From Ruminococcaceae bacterium FB2012 (GTDB lineage Bacteria; Bacillota; Clostridia; Oscillospirales; Ruminococcaceae): a stretch of DNA of 64,000 bases. A program made the translations under genes and the position numbers. The DNA lies in assembly GCA_900104495.1 (NCBI GenBank), contig FMXS01000003.1:310001-374000 (forward strand), given 5' to 3'. Shown here one piece after another: positions 39,997-48,903 of this stretch (positions are counted from its first letter, which is position 1; each line of letters starts with the position of its first letter). The notes under the pieces were generated by a model. The model was not told where the DNA came from. It made no database searches and saw nothing but the letters and a program-made list of their open reading frames with translations.

Positions 39997-41445
39997 TCAG
40001 CTCAGCGTTTCGATCGCCTTGCGGACACGGGCGAGGGTCTTTTCGCGGCCGATTATCGCGGCAAGATCGGTGCCGCCGCCGGGAGTCGAGCGCTGGTTCG
40101 ACAGAGCTATCCCCAAAGGATAGAGCAGCCAGCCGTTCTTGACCTCCAGCTTCTGAGCGCAGGCGGCGCAGGCTTCGTATATGCCGTCCTTGGTCCAGTC
40201 GGTGACGCTCTCCAGCGCGGGGAGCAGTTCCTTCAAGGCGGTCAGAGAGGTGGATACATCGGTCTTGAACTTCTTGTTTTTGTAAAGCTCGGGGTCAAAG
40301 CCCTCGGGCATATTGTCTATCCAGGCCACGCGGTCGGGGATGTCGGAAAGTATCTCGCAGCGGGGTTTGAGATTCTGACAGAGCAGCTCGATGTCTATCT
40401 CGCTTTGGCAGACCTTCCTGATCCAAGGCTCCGCAAGTCTGACAAAATCCGCATCCGAGAGAGCGGAGATATGGGCGGCGTTGATCGCCTTCAGCTTCAG
40501 GCTGTCGAATATCGCCGGGGACTTATTTATCCGGGCGGGATCCCAAATTTCTATCATCTGATCCAGGGAGAAGATCTCCTCCTCGCCCTTGGGGCTCCAG
40601 CCCAGCAGCAGCAGGTAATTCAGCACTGCCTCGGAGAGATAGCCCTGCGCCACCAGGTCTTGATAAGAAGCATCGCCGTTGCGCTTGGAGAGCTTGTTGT
40701 GGGCGTCCTTCATTACGGGCGGGCAATGGATGTAAGTGGGCACCTCCCAGCCGAAGGCCTGATAGAGCAGGTTGTACTTCGGCGTGCTGGAAAGATACTC
40801 CGAGCCGCGGATGACGTGGGTTATCTTCATCAGGTGATCGTCCACCACGTTGGCGAAGTTGTAGGTGGGCATCCCGTCGGTCTTTATAAGTATCTGATCC
40901 TCCAGTTCGGAATTATCCACCTCGATATGACCGTAGATGATATCGTCGAAGGAGGTGACGCCCTCGGTGGGCATTTTCTGTCTGATGACGTAGGGCATAC
41001 CCGCCTCGAGGTTAGCCTTGACCTGCTCGCAGCTGAGGCAGCGGCATTTGCGGTCGTAGTGGCCCACGGTCTCGCCGGCGGCTTTCTGCTCCTCATGGAG
41101 GGCGTTAAGGCGCTCCTCGGTGCAGAAGCAGTAATAAGCGGCGCCCTTTTCGACGAGCTGTTCGGCATACTGCTTGAACATACCCATTCTCTCGCTCTGA
41201 ACGTAGGGGCCGTAATCTCCGCCCACGTCGGGGCCTTCGTCCCAGGTCATGCCGTTTTCTTTCAGGGTGTTGTAGATGACGTCCACGGCGCCCTCGACGT
41301 AGCGTTCCTGGTCGGTATCCTCGATACGGAGGATGAAGCTGCCGCCGTCGTGGCGGGCGGTGAGATAAGCATAAAGCGCGGTACGCAGGTTGCCGACGTG
41401 CATATAGCCCGTAGGCGAGGGTGCAAAGCGGGTCCTTGTTGACAT
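39997..41445 (-). CDS. gltX: Glutamyl-tRNA synthetase
   Basis: A 482-residue class I aminoacyl-tRNA synthetase charging tRNA-Glu. Seen are the HIGH-equivalent FAPSPTGYMHVGN, ILRIEDTDQERYVEGAV, a zinc-binding pair of Cys clusters (CFC and CRCLSC, ~105-140), THVIRGSEYLSSTPK, and the KMSKS-equivalent KLSKRNGD. AAAGGAAG precedes the ATG. It is the downstream gene of a pair with the unknown membrane protein at 41467. In such bacteria it may also charge tRNA-Gln for the amidotransferase route; that cannot be read here. Confidence 0.97.
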   Translation of the reverse strand: MSTRTRFAPSPTGYMHVGNLRTALYAYLTARHDGGSFILRIEDTDQERYVEGAVDVIYNTLKENGMTWDEGPDVGGDYGPYVQSERMGMFKQYAEQLVEKGAAYYCFCTEERLNALHEEQKAAGETVGHYDRKCRCLSCEQVKANLEAGMPYVIRQKMPTEGVTSFDDIIYGHIEVDNSELEDQILIKTDGMPTYNFANVVDDHLMKITHVIRGSEYLSSTPKYNLLYQAFGWEVPTYIHCPPVMKDAHNKLSKRNGDASYQDLVAQGYLSEAVLNYLLLLGWSPKGEEEIFSLDQMIEIWDPARINKSPAIFDSLKLKAINAAHISALSDADFVRLAEPWIRKVCQSEIDIELLCQNLKPRCEILSDIPDRVAWIDNMPEGFDPELYKNKKFKTDVSTSLTALKELLPALESVTDWTKDGIYEACAACAQKLEVKNGWLLYPLGIALSNQRSTPGGGTDLAAIIGREKTLARVRKAIETLS

Positions 41446-41466
41446 CTTTATCTTCCTTTCGGTTTA

Positions 41467-42330
41467 TTATTCTTTCTTAGCGTAGAATGTTTTTTCTTCC
41501 TCGTTATAGGAGATAACATAGGTCGTATCCCTGCCGTCAGTCTCGATAATGACCCTGCCCTCCTTGGTATTCATTTCAAGGTGCAGCATATACCTTCCGT
41601 CCAGCTCAGTGATCTGGTAGTCCCGGATATTCACTGTCCCGACCACCTGACTTTCGGCGTTGACCTCGATACCGTTTTCGGCACAGCTGATAGTCGGAGA
41701 ATAGTTCTCTGTTCGGTTTACAAGGCCTATCACGATCATTGCGGCAACTGCTGCTCCGGCGATCAGCCATGAAACGATCTTTGCATTTTTTGTTCTTGCG
41801 ATGCCGAGTATCGTAACAGCGATGAACACCGCACAGAGTATCGCAGTCACGAGATGATGCGGAAATTTGTTCTTGACATCGCCCGTATAGGTGTAAAGGT
41901 GAACCGCGAGGAACACCGTCATAGGGGCGAGTATCAGCGAGCTTATAACGTCCCCGCGCCTTACGAAATGCCCGACCGCGCCCATAGGGATAGTTGCGAG
42001 CGTCCAGATTATCCAGTTTTTATAATACCCGAACAGCCCCCAGCCCATATCCGAGAAGGGCACCTGCACAAGATAGATCAGCGGCTGACTTATCAGGAAG
42101 AACACAAACGCCTTTGCGGCGGAATCGACCGGGCTTTTGCTGTTTGAAACGATCACAACTCCGAAGAATATCCACCACTCGAAAGTGGTGCCTATATCCT
42201 TGACCGAGGTATCGTCCACGCTGGGTATAAGCATCAGCCCGCCCACGGCAGCCCCTATGACCACCGCCCATATTATCAGCTTAGGCCAGGTAATATCCAG
42301 TCCGCCGAACAGCTTTCGCAGCACGCTCAA
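41467..42330 (-). CDS. Unknown integral membrane protein with C-terminal soluble domain
   Basis: A 287-residue protein that I do not recognise. Residues 1-210 contain about six membrane helices in three groups (e.g. LIIWAVVIGAAVGGLMLIP, LVTAILCAVFIAVTILGIA and IVSWLIAGAAVAAMIVIGL). The last ~75 residues form a beta-rich soluble domain (YQITELDGRYMLHLEMNTK, then RVIIETDGRDTTYVIS). It starts at TTG (42330) with AAGGAGAG upstream; no ATG is suitable. It is 21 bases upstream of gltX on the same strand and shares its transcript. It lies between the two inverted repeat copies. Confidence 0.72.
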   Translation of the reverse strand: MSVLRKLFGGLDITWPKLIIWAVVIGAAVGGLMLIPSVDDTSVKDIGTTFEWWIFFGVVIVSNSKSPVDSAAKAFVFFLISQPLIYLVQVPFSDMGWGLFGYYKNWIIWTLATIPMGAVGHFVRRGDVISSLILAPMTVFLAVHLYTYTGDVKNKFPHHLVTAILCAVFIAVTILGIARTKNAKIVSWLIAGAAVAAMIVIGLVNRTENYSPTISCAENGIEVNAESQVVGTVNIRDYQITELDGRYMLHLEMNTKEGRVIIETDGRDTTYVISYNEEEKTFYAKKE

Positions 42331-42377
42331 AGGATCACTCTCCTTCAGATCATCATTTCATTTTCCCATACCGTTTC

Positions 42378-42406
42378 AGTATATCATAAATCAAAAAACA
42401 AGTCAA
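42378..42406 (-). promoter_or_regulatory. Promoter of the membrane protein-gltX pair
   Basis: On the minus strand TTGACT (42401-42406), 17 bases, TATACT (42378-42383) with extended TGA. Confidence 0.8.
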
Positions 42407-42555
42407 GCTTTTTTAATTTCACGCTGCGCACCTTGGGCGCTTGGGTCGGTTTTGTGCTTTGACTGCCGAGTCGCACTGCGGCTTTTGTGTTCTGCGGGCG
42501 GAAAATCGCTGTTGCTCTTTCCTGCTTGCACCTGTCTGCGCTGTAACGTTGTTTG

Positions 42556-43533
42556 CTATGGAACGGAAATACGCGCGGTCGCTTCGCTCCCTTGCTGTTT
42601 CCTGCGAGTGCAGGAGGTCAACTTTTCCGGCGCTGAGTATGGTTCGTCCACGAAAAAAAGTGCGGTCGGACGGCTTTCGCGCCCTACTGTTTTCTTGGTG
42701 CAGCGCCGGGGTCGTCGCTTGCGCGCCGAGTGGGACTCTGTCCCACGCCCTGCAAGGGCTCTGCCCTTGACCCGCAAGCCTTTGGAAAAGGCTTGACCGA
42801 AACTTTTAACGCGCTTCGCGTTTGGATTCGCACTTTTGATAGCCCCGCTGGTTTGATTTACAGCTTTGTTCGGCCCCGCCGCATCACTATCTGTTTTCCT
42901 GCACTCCGTTGCTTGCGGCGGCGTTGCGCCGTCCGCGCTAGGACCAGGGGCACGCCCCTGCAGGACAGCGCGGCAGGGGGAGCCGTCACAGCCGCCAAGG
43001 TTCAGCGGCTGCGCCATAAGCAGGTATTTCCCCTCCGGAATGCCTTCCAGCCTTATCCCTTCAAGCAGTACCGTCCCCGCTCCGAGAAGTATAAGATGCA
43101 CCTCCATAGGTGCATCCTCCGGGCCAACCGTCTGACTCTCGTTGCCGATAAGCAGCAAGCCCCGCGCCGCAAAGACCTTCGCTGCCTCAGCCGTTACCGT
43201 CGCCTTTCCTCCGATCAGCAGACGCTCTCCCGCACCTGCCTCCTCCGCCCTCTTGAGAAAGCTCTCCGCGTCCTCAGCCGAAACGTTTCCCTCGTGCCGG
43301 ACCACAAAACAGTCCCCGATGAAGGGCTCCAGCCCGACCTGATCTATTGTTTTTCCGTCGTTCAGAAAATGATAGGGCGCATCAACGTGAGTGCCGTTAT
43401 GGGCGCACATCGAAAGCCCGGTGAGGTTGCAGACGTCGCCCTTCGACACGCTCATAAGCGTCTTTTTTTCGGGCTTCGGGTCTCCCGGGAAAACCGTGCA
43501 GGAGAAGACCTCCTGGGAAATATCGTAAAGCAT
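42556..43533 (-). CDS. Cyclase-family hydrolase (kynurenine formamidase-like) with repeat-derived C-terminal tail
   Basis: A 325-residue reading frame. Residues 1-191 are a normal metal-dependent cyclase/formamidase domain: CAHNGTHVDAPYHF provides His45, His49, Asp51 and His55, and the family's usual ending is approached at NLGGCDGSPCRAVL. At codon 192 (42960) the sequence enters repeat copy B, which encodes a 134-residue basic, low-complexity tail unlike anything in the family, whose members are ~200-220 residues. The ATG at 43533 with GGAGTG upstream is preferred over a TTG six codons earlier. The enzyme is probably still foldable; its substrate is unknown. Confidence 0.8.
   Translation of the reverse strand: MLYDISQEVFSCTVFPGDPKPEKKTLMSVSKGDVCNLTGLSMCAHNGTHVDAPYHFLNDGKTIDQVGLEPFIGDCFVVRHEGNVSAEDAESFLKRAEEAGAGERLLIGGKATVTAEAAKVFAARGLLLIGNESQTVGPEDAPMEVHLILLGAGTVLLEGIRLEGIPEGKYLLMAQPLNLGGCDGSPCRAVLQGRAPGPSADGATPPQATECRKTDSDAAGPNKAVNQTSGAIKSANPNAKRVKSFGQAFSKGLRVKGRALAGRGTESHSARKRRPRRCTKKTVGRESRPTALFFVDEPYSAPEKLTSCTRRKQQGSEATARISVP
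42565..42963. repeat. GC-rich hairpin-chain repeat, copy B (inverted)
   Basis: This matches copy A (39399-39745) in the opposite orientation, with the same hairpin chain, including CAGGGGC-AC-GCCCCTG at 42945-42960 on the outer edge. It carries an extra ~30-base piece near 42825-42855 absent from copy A and a different central module. It replaces the natural end of the cyclase-family gene. The stretch 42421-42564 on the other side is similarly GC-rich and carries no gene. Confidence 0.9.
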
Positions 43534-43548
43534 ATTATCACTCCATTT

Positions 43549-43585
43549 CAAAAAATCTCCCCGCCGAAGCGAGGAGATCTTTTTT
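43549..43585 (-). terminator. Terminator of the 43.6-57.2 kb ABC cluster
   Basis: ATCTCC/GGAGAT stem extended by CTCGC/GCGGG-type pairing (43555-43578) with T runs on the minus strand, between the last permease and the cyclase gene. Confidence 0.85.
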
Positions 43586-43590
43586 GCATA

Positions 43591-44640
43591 TTACATACCG
43601 GTGATACCGGAACGCTCGATACCTTCGATGAAGTACCTTTGCAGGAATATGTACATTACCAGCAGAGGCGTGATCGAAAGCACGCATCCGGCTTCCAGCC
43701 AAACTATCAGCTGTCTTACCGACACTGACTGACCGCCGAACAGGTCCTGCTGCAGCTGAGCGTCCAGGTTTTTCAGCATCAGCGCAACTGTATCGTTGTG
43801 GGTGAAGAACGAGCTGGATACATAGAAGTCGTTCCAGTACCAAACGATAGAGAACAGGAAAACTGTCAGGAACGAGGTCTTGGCGTTAGGCACCATGACC
43901 ACAAGGTATGTCTTGAACGGTCCGCAGCCGTCGAGGTAGGCGGCGTCCTCCAATTCCTTCGGGAGTCCTCGGAAGAACTGTCGGAAGATGAAGATGAACA
44001 GACCGGCTCTCAGTCCGTTTGCAAACAGCGCAGGCAGGTACATGGTCCAGCCGGTGTTGATCAGCGAGGTCGCGCCGCCGGTGAGCAGCTTGGCCAGGAA
44101 CTGAGGCTTAAAGAATGCATACTGCATATACAGCGGGATAGTTGTGATCTGAGGCGGAACGATTATCATCAGCACGACGATAGCGAAGAGCAGCTTCTTG
44201 CCTTTGAACTGGAATCTTGCGAAGCCGTAACCGGTGATGGAGCAGGTGATTACCTGGAGCACGGAAGCGATAAGGTTGAGTCTTACGGTAGTGAGCACGC
44301 TCTTATCGAACTTCATTACCTGCCAGGTCTGCTTGATGTTGTTCATTGTCAGACTCTTAGGCAGCCACACGATCGAGGGATCGTTCATCTGCTCGCTGGG
44401 TCTGAATGCCGTCGAGATCATAAATATCAGCGGGTAAAGAATTACAAAGCAGAGTCCGAAGAGTATCAGGAATCTGAAGATCGGCCATACGGCGCCGGTG
44501 ATAGCCTTGCGCCTGTTATATCTGATCTGTTCGGGAGTCAGATATTTCTCAAGACCCTCAGCCTTCATCCTCTTATGGCGGGCTTTCATAGCGGCCTTGC
44601 GTTCTTTTTCAAATTGCTTTTCTTCCTTTTTGGTTGCCAC
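43591..44640 (-). CDS. Sugar ABC permease, MalG type (pair 2)
   Basis: A 349-residue CUT1 inner-membrane permease with six helices. The cytoplasmic coupling motif reads LEDAAYLDGCGPFKTYLVV (EAA loop). A long Lys/Glu-rich N-terminal extension (~1-50) precedes the first helix, unusual for MalG. It starts at GTG (44640) with GGGGGG upstream and follows its partner permease by 13 bases. It is the last gene of the cluster, before a terminator. The substrate is unknown; likely an oligosaccharide given the associated proteins. Confidence 0.9.
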   Translation of the reverse strand: MATKKEEKQFEKERKAAMKARHKRMKAEGLEKYLTPEQIRYNRRKAITGAVWPIFRFLILFGLCFVILYPLIFMISTAFRPSEQMNDPSIVWLPKSLTMNNIKQTWQVMKFDKSVLTTVRLNLIASVLQVITCSITGYGFARFQFKGKKLLFAIVVLMIIVPPQITTIPLYMQYAFFKPQFLAKLLTGGATSLINTGWTMYLPALFANGLRAGLFIFIFRQFFRGLPKELEDAAYLDGCGPFKTYLVVMVPNAKTSFLTVFLFSIVWYWNDFYVSSSFFTHNDTVALMLKNLDAQLQQDLFGGQSVSVRQLIVWLEAGCVLSITPLLVMYIFLQRYFIEGIERSGITGM

Positions 44641-44653
44641 TATTGATCCCCCC

Positions 44654-45841
44654 TTACTCTACTTCATAGTAAATAAACTTATTGATTATCGCAACAACTA
44701 TTGCAAGCACGACGCCTATGATAGCGAAGTACGCCCACGCCATAGCCGCGGAGTAGCCATGCTCCCAAGAGCTTGCCTTGTTAAGTACGATGCCCATTAC
44801 CTGGTTGCCCGGGTCTACGAAGGAGTCAACGATGGTGTAAACCAAGCAGGTAAGGATCTGCGGACTGATGTAAGGGATAGTGATCTTCCAGAAGTACTCC
44901 CACGCCGTTGCACCTTCCATCTGCGCCGCTTCTTTCGCAGAGTACGGTATACCCTGCAATGCGGATAGGAACAATAGTATCTGGATACCTGAGTTCCACA
45001 CAAGATTGAAGATGTCGCTCGTCAGCGTGTTGATTATCTCCGTTAGTTTTTCGCTGATGTTATAGATGCCGAGGAAGTTCAGCAGCTGGTCAACGAGGTT
45101 GGCCTCGAACATTGTGGAGAACTGCTCTGCGCCGCCGGCGGTGCCGCTGGTGCTCATGTTACCGTTGATGATGTCGATAACAGGGCCGGTCGCGATGATA
45201 ACGGGGAGGAAGAATACTGCTCTTGCGAAGGTTCTTCCCTTGAACTTCTGGTTAAGGATGACCGCGATGAATATGGAGAACACCAGGATCAGAGGTGTTT
45301 TCAGCGCGGTATTGGAAAGGGTCTCGACCAGGGCCTTTGAGTAATCCTGGTCCTGTCTGAAAGCGTTGACGAAGTTATGGAAACCGAGGTTCGTCAGCTC
45401 CATGCCGCCCTTGCCGACCTTTGTATCGTGGAAGGCATATACCAGCGAAACGATCAGCGGGTAGATGAAGAAGTAAAGCGTACCGATTATCCACAGGGCG
45501 ATGAAGCCGTAACCGTAGAGGTGCTTCTTTCTTTCGTAGCTGATCCTTGCGCCCTTCGGGGGCTTAGCGTTGACTGCTCTGGGCTCGCTGTAAGTCTCGG
45601 CGGCTGCCGTTTCAGCTGCTGCCGTTTCAACGGTTTCAGCAGCCTCCTCGGCCTCCTCGCTGATGACTGCGGCCGCATCTGCGGTCTCGCTTACTGCGTC
45701 CTCGGCCTCTTCCGCAGCTTCGCTTACTGCTTCCTCAGCCGCTTCGGCGGTGCTTTCAGCCGCTTCGGTGATCTCCTCGGCAGCGTCCTCGACTTTATTC
45801 TCGAGTTCCTCTGCGTTCAAGTCCTTTTCAAACTCACTCAT
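44654..45841 (-). CDS. Sugar ABC permease, MalF type, with acidic Ala/Glu-rich N-terminal extension (pair 2)
   Basis: A 395-residue CUT1 permease. Residues ~1-85 are almost only Ala, Glu, Thr, Val, Ser and Asp (e.g. EAAESTAEAAEEAVSEAAEE), predicted helical or disordered, before a normal six-helix permease with coupling loop SAKEAAQMEGATAWEYFWKI. Typical MalF-like permeases of this size lack such an extension. Its ATG shares one base with the DUF5696-like stop (TGATG). The acidic arm is opposite in charge to the basic N-terminal arm of its partner MalG-type permease, so the two may interact; this is inference. Confidence 0.88.
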   Translation of the reverse strand: MSEFEKDLNAEELENKVEDAAEEITEAAESTAEAAEEAVSEAAEEAEDAVSETADAAAVISEEAEEAAETVETAAAETAAAETYSEPRAVNAKPPKGARISYERKKHLYGYGFIALWIIGTLYFFIYPLIVSLVYAFHDTKVGKGGMELTNLGFHNFVNAFRQDQDYSKALVETLSNTALKTPLILVFSIFIAVILNQKFKGRTFARAVFFLPVIIATGPVIDIINGNMSTSGTAGGAEQFSTMFEANLVDQLLNFLGIYNISEKLTEIINTLTSDIFNLVWNSGIQILLFLSALQGIPYSAKEAAQMEGATAWEYFWKITIPYISPQILTCLVYTIVDSFVDPGNQVMGIVLNKASSWEHGYSAAMAWAYFAIIGVVLAIVVAIINKFIYYEVE

Positions 45842-48255
45842 CAGCCTTCAGCACCTCCTTCTATAGCTCCTGCCAGGTCTACTGTCTTTCCGTCGACCTT
45901 AGCCGTGGCATTTGCCTTATCGATCTCAACGACCACATTCTTTCCGTCCTTGGAGTAGGTGGTCTTGATCTGGTTTCCGTCCTCGGATCTCTCGTACTTG
46001 GAGATCGTCATATCGGAGACTCCTGTGAGCAGCTCCTTGGCGATATTATACTGCTTGGCAGCCATATCGACCCAGCCCTCGTAATTTGAATAATACAGAT
46101 CGTCGAAATCCGTATCCTGCAGCGTCGAAGACGGTGCATAGGTCATATCGTAGTGGATCCCCGAGCCTGCCGCCAGCGCCAGCATAAAGGTCTCGCCGGT
46201 ATTGGAGCTTGCGTTTATGGGCTTTGTCGAATACGGAACGTATCCGTGGACCACCATCTGATAGAAGGGGATATCGAAGTCGGTAACATTGAAGCCGCTG
46301 GAGTAGACCGGAACGTTTATGATCTGGTCAACGCAGGGGATAACGTAGCTGTTTGCTCCGTCCGCGATGACCTCACCGACCTCGGACTTTGCTTTTTTCA
46401 AGCCGTCCACGATCTTATTCGCGGTATCGTATCTCGAGGAGGTATTCTTCTTGGAGAAGTCGCTCACGAGCTTAGTCGTATAATCGCCGAAGCCTATTCT
46501 TGTAACTCCCTCGTCCTTATAATCCTCGATCATCTCGTCGAAGATCTTAACGTAGGTATCGGGGGCTACGAGAGCGGGTGAAACGCCGCTCATCGCCACG
46601 CCGAAGGCGGGGCTGTAGCTTACCTGTCTTGAATAAGCGTTGGAGATTCTCGTTGCCGAATTGGAGAAGGTCGTATAGCCCCAGGAGCTGGAAGCCATTG
46701 TGAAGTTATTGATCGACGGGAACACCTGAAGTCCTGCGGTATCCAGAAGCTCTTTGAAGTCACTGTTTCCGCCGAGGGTGCCCGAGGGGCTCATATCGGT
46801 GGAGACTTTTCTCTTGATCTCGTCGTTGGTCCAGTTGTTGTAATTTACGATCGCGGAGTCAACACCGAGGTCCTTGAGCTTGCTCATGATCTCTCCGGCC
46901 TGGTCGAAGCCGGTGATCTCAGTCTTGAGATTGAACGGGATACCGAGGATCGAGGTCTGCTTGAGCACTCCGCCGAAGAAGTCAACATAGAAGTTGCTGG
47001 TATCGGCCTTTGTCTTGGCGGTGAGGCCCTTTTCCTTGATAAGGTAGTTCCTGTATACCTCTGCGCAGTCGGCGTAGTTGATATCCTCGCTCTTTTCAAT
47101 GGGGAAATACTTGATGCCGAAGCGGGGCGTCTTGATATCTCCCTTTTCAAAGACGTTGATCTTATTCGAGTTATCGCCGCTCATGAAGAAGGAGTCCTGG
47201 CTCTTGGTTTCAAACTCGAAGTAGCAGTTGTTGTAGACCTGGTTATCCTGCATACTTACCTTAGCCTTGGCGTACACATTGGTATCGCCGTCGGAAACGA
47301 TAGCCACGAAGCCCTTATTTCCGTTGACCGATGCCACCATAGGCAGGTAAGCCAGTTCGGTAACTCTGGGAGCGTTCAGCGGAACTGCGGTATAGTCTCT
47401 GCCGTAGATCTGCTGAGAATACTCGGAATAGCTCTGTTTGCCGTTGTTATACTGGATGACCGCGCCGCTTCCGTCGGGGACTATCATATAGCCCTTATTC
47501 TCGGTGCCGTCGTCCTTCTTAGCGGGGATCGCACCGAAGGAGGGGCAGATCTGGAGCTTTGTGAGCACCTTGCCGTCCACCGTTGAGATGTTCTTCTCGT
47601 CGATCTCGGCGGCATCCACATAAGCGTAGATGTCATCCTCTTCGAGGGTAACGTGCATTGTGAACTCAACGCCCTGAGAATTGAACTTATAAGTCACGGC
47701 GAAGCCGTTATCCTCTTTCCTGTACTTGACGCTGTTGGCCTTGGTCGAGTAGACGGGCGCCGGAGACTCGGTCCTCTTTTCCTGTCTAAGGTCGCCGATC
47801 TTGATAGCGGCGCTGGATGCGAGCTGCTTTCTCTTTGCAGATTTCATCAAGCTTCCGTTCTCGTCCATCGGGATGTCCTCGGACCCGGCATTTATCGGCG
47901 AGCTCCACCAGTAGTTTTTCGATTCCTTTACGCAGCAGCCCCACCTGTCGTTCTTGCCGTCGAAGTAAAGAATGAACTTATCATTCTCCGCGGCCTTCTC
48001 GCAGGTATCGAGAGCCACCGCCTGTTCGTCGGTGATCTTCTCGGGGAGCTTGTTCTTATCCTCTTTGGACGGCTTCTCCTCGGCTTCTCCGGAATCACCC
48101 GAAGCTTCCTCGGAGGCGGCCGCCGTATCTGTCGTTTCCGCTGCAGCAGCTTCATCCTCGGTTGAGGAAGCTGCCGTCGAACCCAGAGGCATCAGCATTG
48201 TAAGAATCAAGGCAAACACTATAGCCTTTTTAAATTTTCTGTCAGCCATTTTCAT
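45841..48255 (-). CDS. Large secreted DUF5696-like protein
   Basis: An 804-residue exported protein: signal peptide (1-~29), Ala/Glu/Ser/Thr-rich linker (~30-75), then one long globular region. Segments such as GYMIVPDGSGAVIQYNNGK, FPIEKSEDINYADCAEVYRN and GVDSAIVNYNNWTNDE look like the DUF5696 family as I recall it, where a TIM-barrel glycoside-hydrolase-like fold is plausible. No catalytic residues can be assigned with confidence. It lies between the Yip1-like gene and permease pair 2, coupled to the latter, which suggests that it processes or presents the transported glycan. Confidence 0.7.
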   Translation of the reverse strand: MKMADRKFKKAIVFALILTMLMPLGSTAASSTEDEAAAAETTDTAAASEEASGDSGEAEEKPSKEDKNKLPEKITDEQAVALDTCEKAAENDKFILYFDGKNDRWGCCVKESKNYWWSSPINAGSEDIPMDENGSLMKSAKRKQLASSAAIKIGDLRQEKRTESPAPVYSTKANSVKYRKEDNGFAVTYKFNSQGVEFTMHVTLEEDDIYAYVDAAEIDEKNISTVDGKVLTKLQICPSFGAIPAKKDDGTENKGYMIVPDGSGAVIQYNNGKQSYSEYSQQIYGRDYTAVPLNAPRVTELAYLPMVASVNGNKGFVAIVSDGDTNVYAKAKVSMQDNQVYNNCYFEFETKSQDSFFMSGDNSNKINVFEKGDIKTPRFGIKYFPIEKSEDINYADCAEVYRNYLIKEKGLTAKTKADTSNFYVDFFGGVLKQTSILGIPFNLKTEITGFDQAGEIMSKLKDLGVDSAIVNYNNWTNDEIKRKVSTDMSPSGTLGGNSDFKELLDTAGLQVFPSINNFTMASSSWGYTTFSNSATRISNAYSRQVSYSPAFGVAMSGVSPALVAPDTYVKIFDEMIEDYKDEGVTRIGFGDYTTKLVSDFSKKNTSSRYDTANKIVDGLKKAKSEVGEVIADGANSYVIPCVDQIINVPVYSSGFNVTDFDIPFYQMVVHGYVPYSTKPINASSNTGETFMLALAAGSGIHYDMTYAPSSTLQDTDFDDLYYSNYEGWVDMAAKQYNIAKELLTGVSDMTISKYERSEDGNQIKTTYSKDGKNVVVEIDKANATAKVDGKTVDLAGAIEGGAEG

Positions 48256-48273
48256 TACACCACCGTTTCTATA

Positions 48274-48903
48274 TTAGCCTCTGATTCGATAAGCGATCTC
48301 TGTATAGATTGAATATCCGAAAACGTAAACCTGCTGGAAAAGCGACAGCAGCAGAATTGCGAGGAACAGTATCAGCAGCATTGCCACTATCGTGAACACC
48401 ATCGAAACGATAGTCTTCTTGAAGGAATACTGATGTGCCGCCTTCATTGCCTGGATCATCAGCACCACCGACCAGATAAGTCCCAGATAGTAGATCGCGG
48501 TCATCCAGATCTTTTCGTCCTCAACGATGAAGTTGGAGATGAAGATCGAGATGAAGCTGCACACTATGTAGGGGACCAGCGCATAGGCCGAATAGATGCA
48601 GATCTTTTTAAGAGTTCCTTCGCCGTCGAACAGCGTACACAGCGCCCAGTTCGCGATGACCCAGGTGAAGAAGTACACTACCGACTGCACCAGCAGAGGA
48701 ACGATATTGAAGACCTTGACGTAAGCCGTATTGAACTGGAAGCCTGTCAGCTGTCTGTCGGCAACCATATTCACGAACAGCAGGAAAACGATGACCATTG
48801 CGATCTTCATCGAGCCCTGCTTTTTCCAGCGGAGATCCTCGAAGCCTTCGACAGGGTGGAAAATACAATGTTTCAGCCACCCCATAGGAGTAAATTCATA
48901 CAT
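48274..48903 (-). CDS. Yip1-family membrane protein
   Basis: A 209-residue membrane protein with about five helices. The N-terminal HCIFHPVEGFEDLRWKKQG and the hydrophobic blocks that follow (VIANWALCTLFDGEGTLKKI, YSAYALVPYI) match Yip1-domain proteins. The ATG follows the NHL/TPR stop codon directly (TAAATG), with GAGGAGGG inside the previous gene, so the two are tightly coupled. Function unknown; it could help assemble the transporter or the DUF5696-like protein. Confidence 0.8.
   Translation of the reverse strand: MYEFTPMGWLKHCIFHPVEGFEDLRWKKQGSMKIAMVIVFLLFVNMVADRQLTGFQFNTAYVKVFNIVPLLVQSVVYFFTWVIANWALCTLFDGEGTLKKICIYSAYALVPYIVCSFISIFISNFIVEDEKIWMTAIYYLGLIWSVVLMIQAMKAAHQYSFKKTIVSMVFTIVAMLLILFLAILLLSLFQQVYVFGYSIYTEIAYRIRG

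Noticed and set aside
39298..42963. The two inverted repeats as ends of a composite transposon carrying gltX
   Set aside because: No transposase lies within or next to them, and the repeats look like stand-alone hairpin elements at gene ends.
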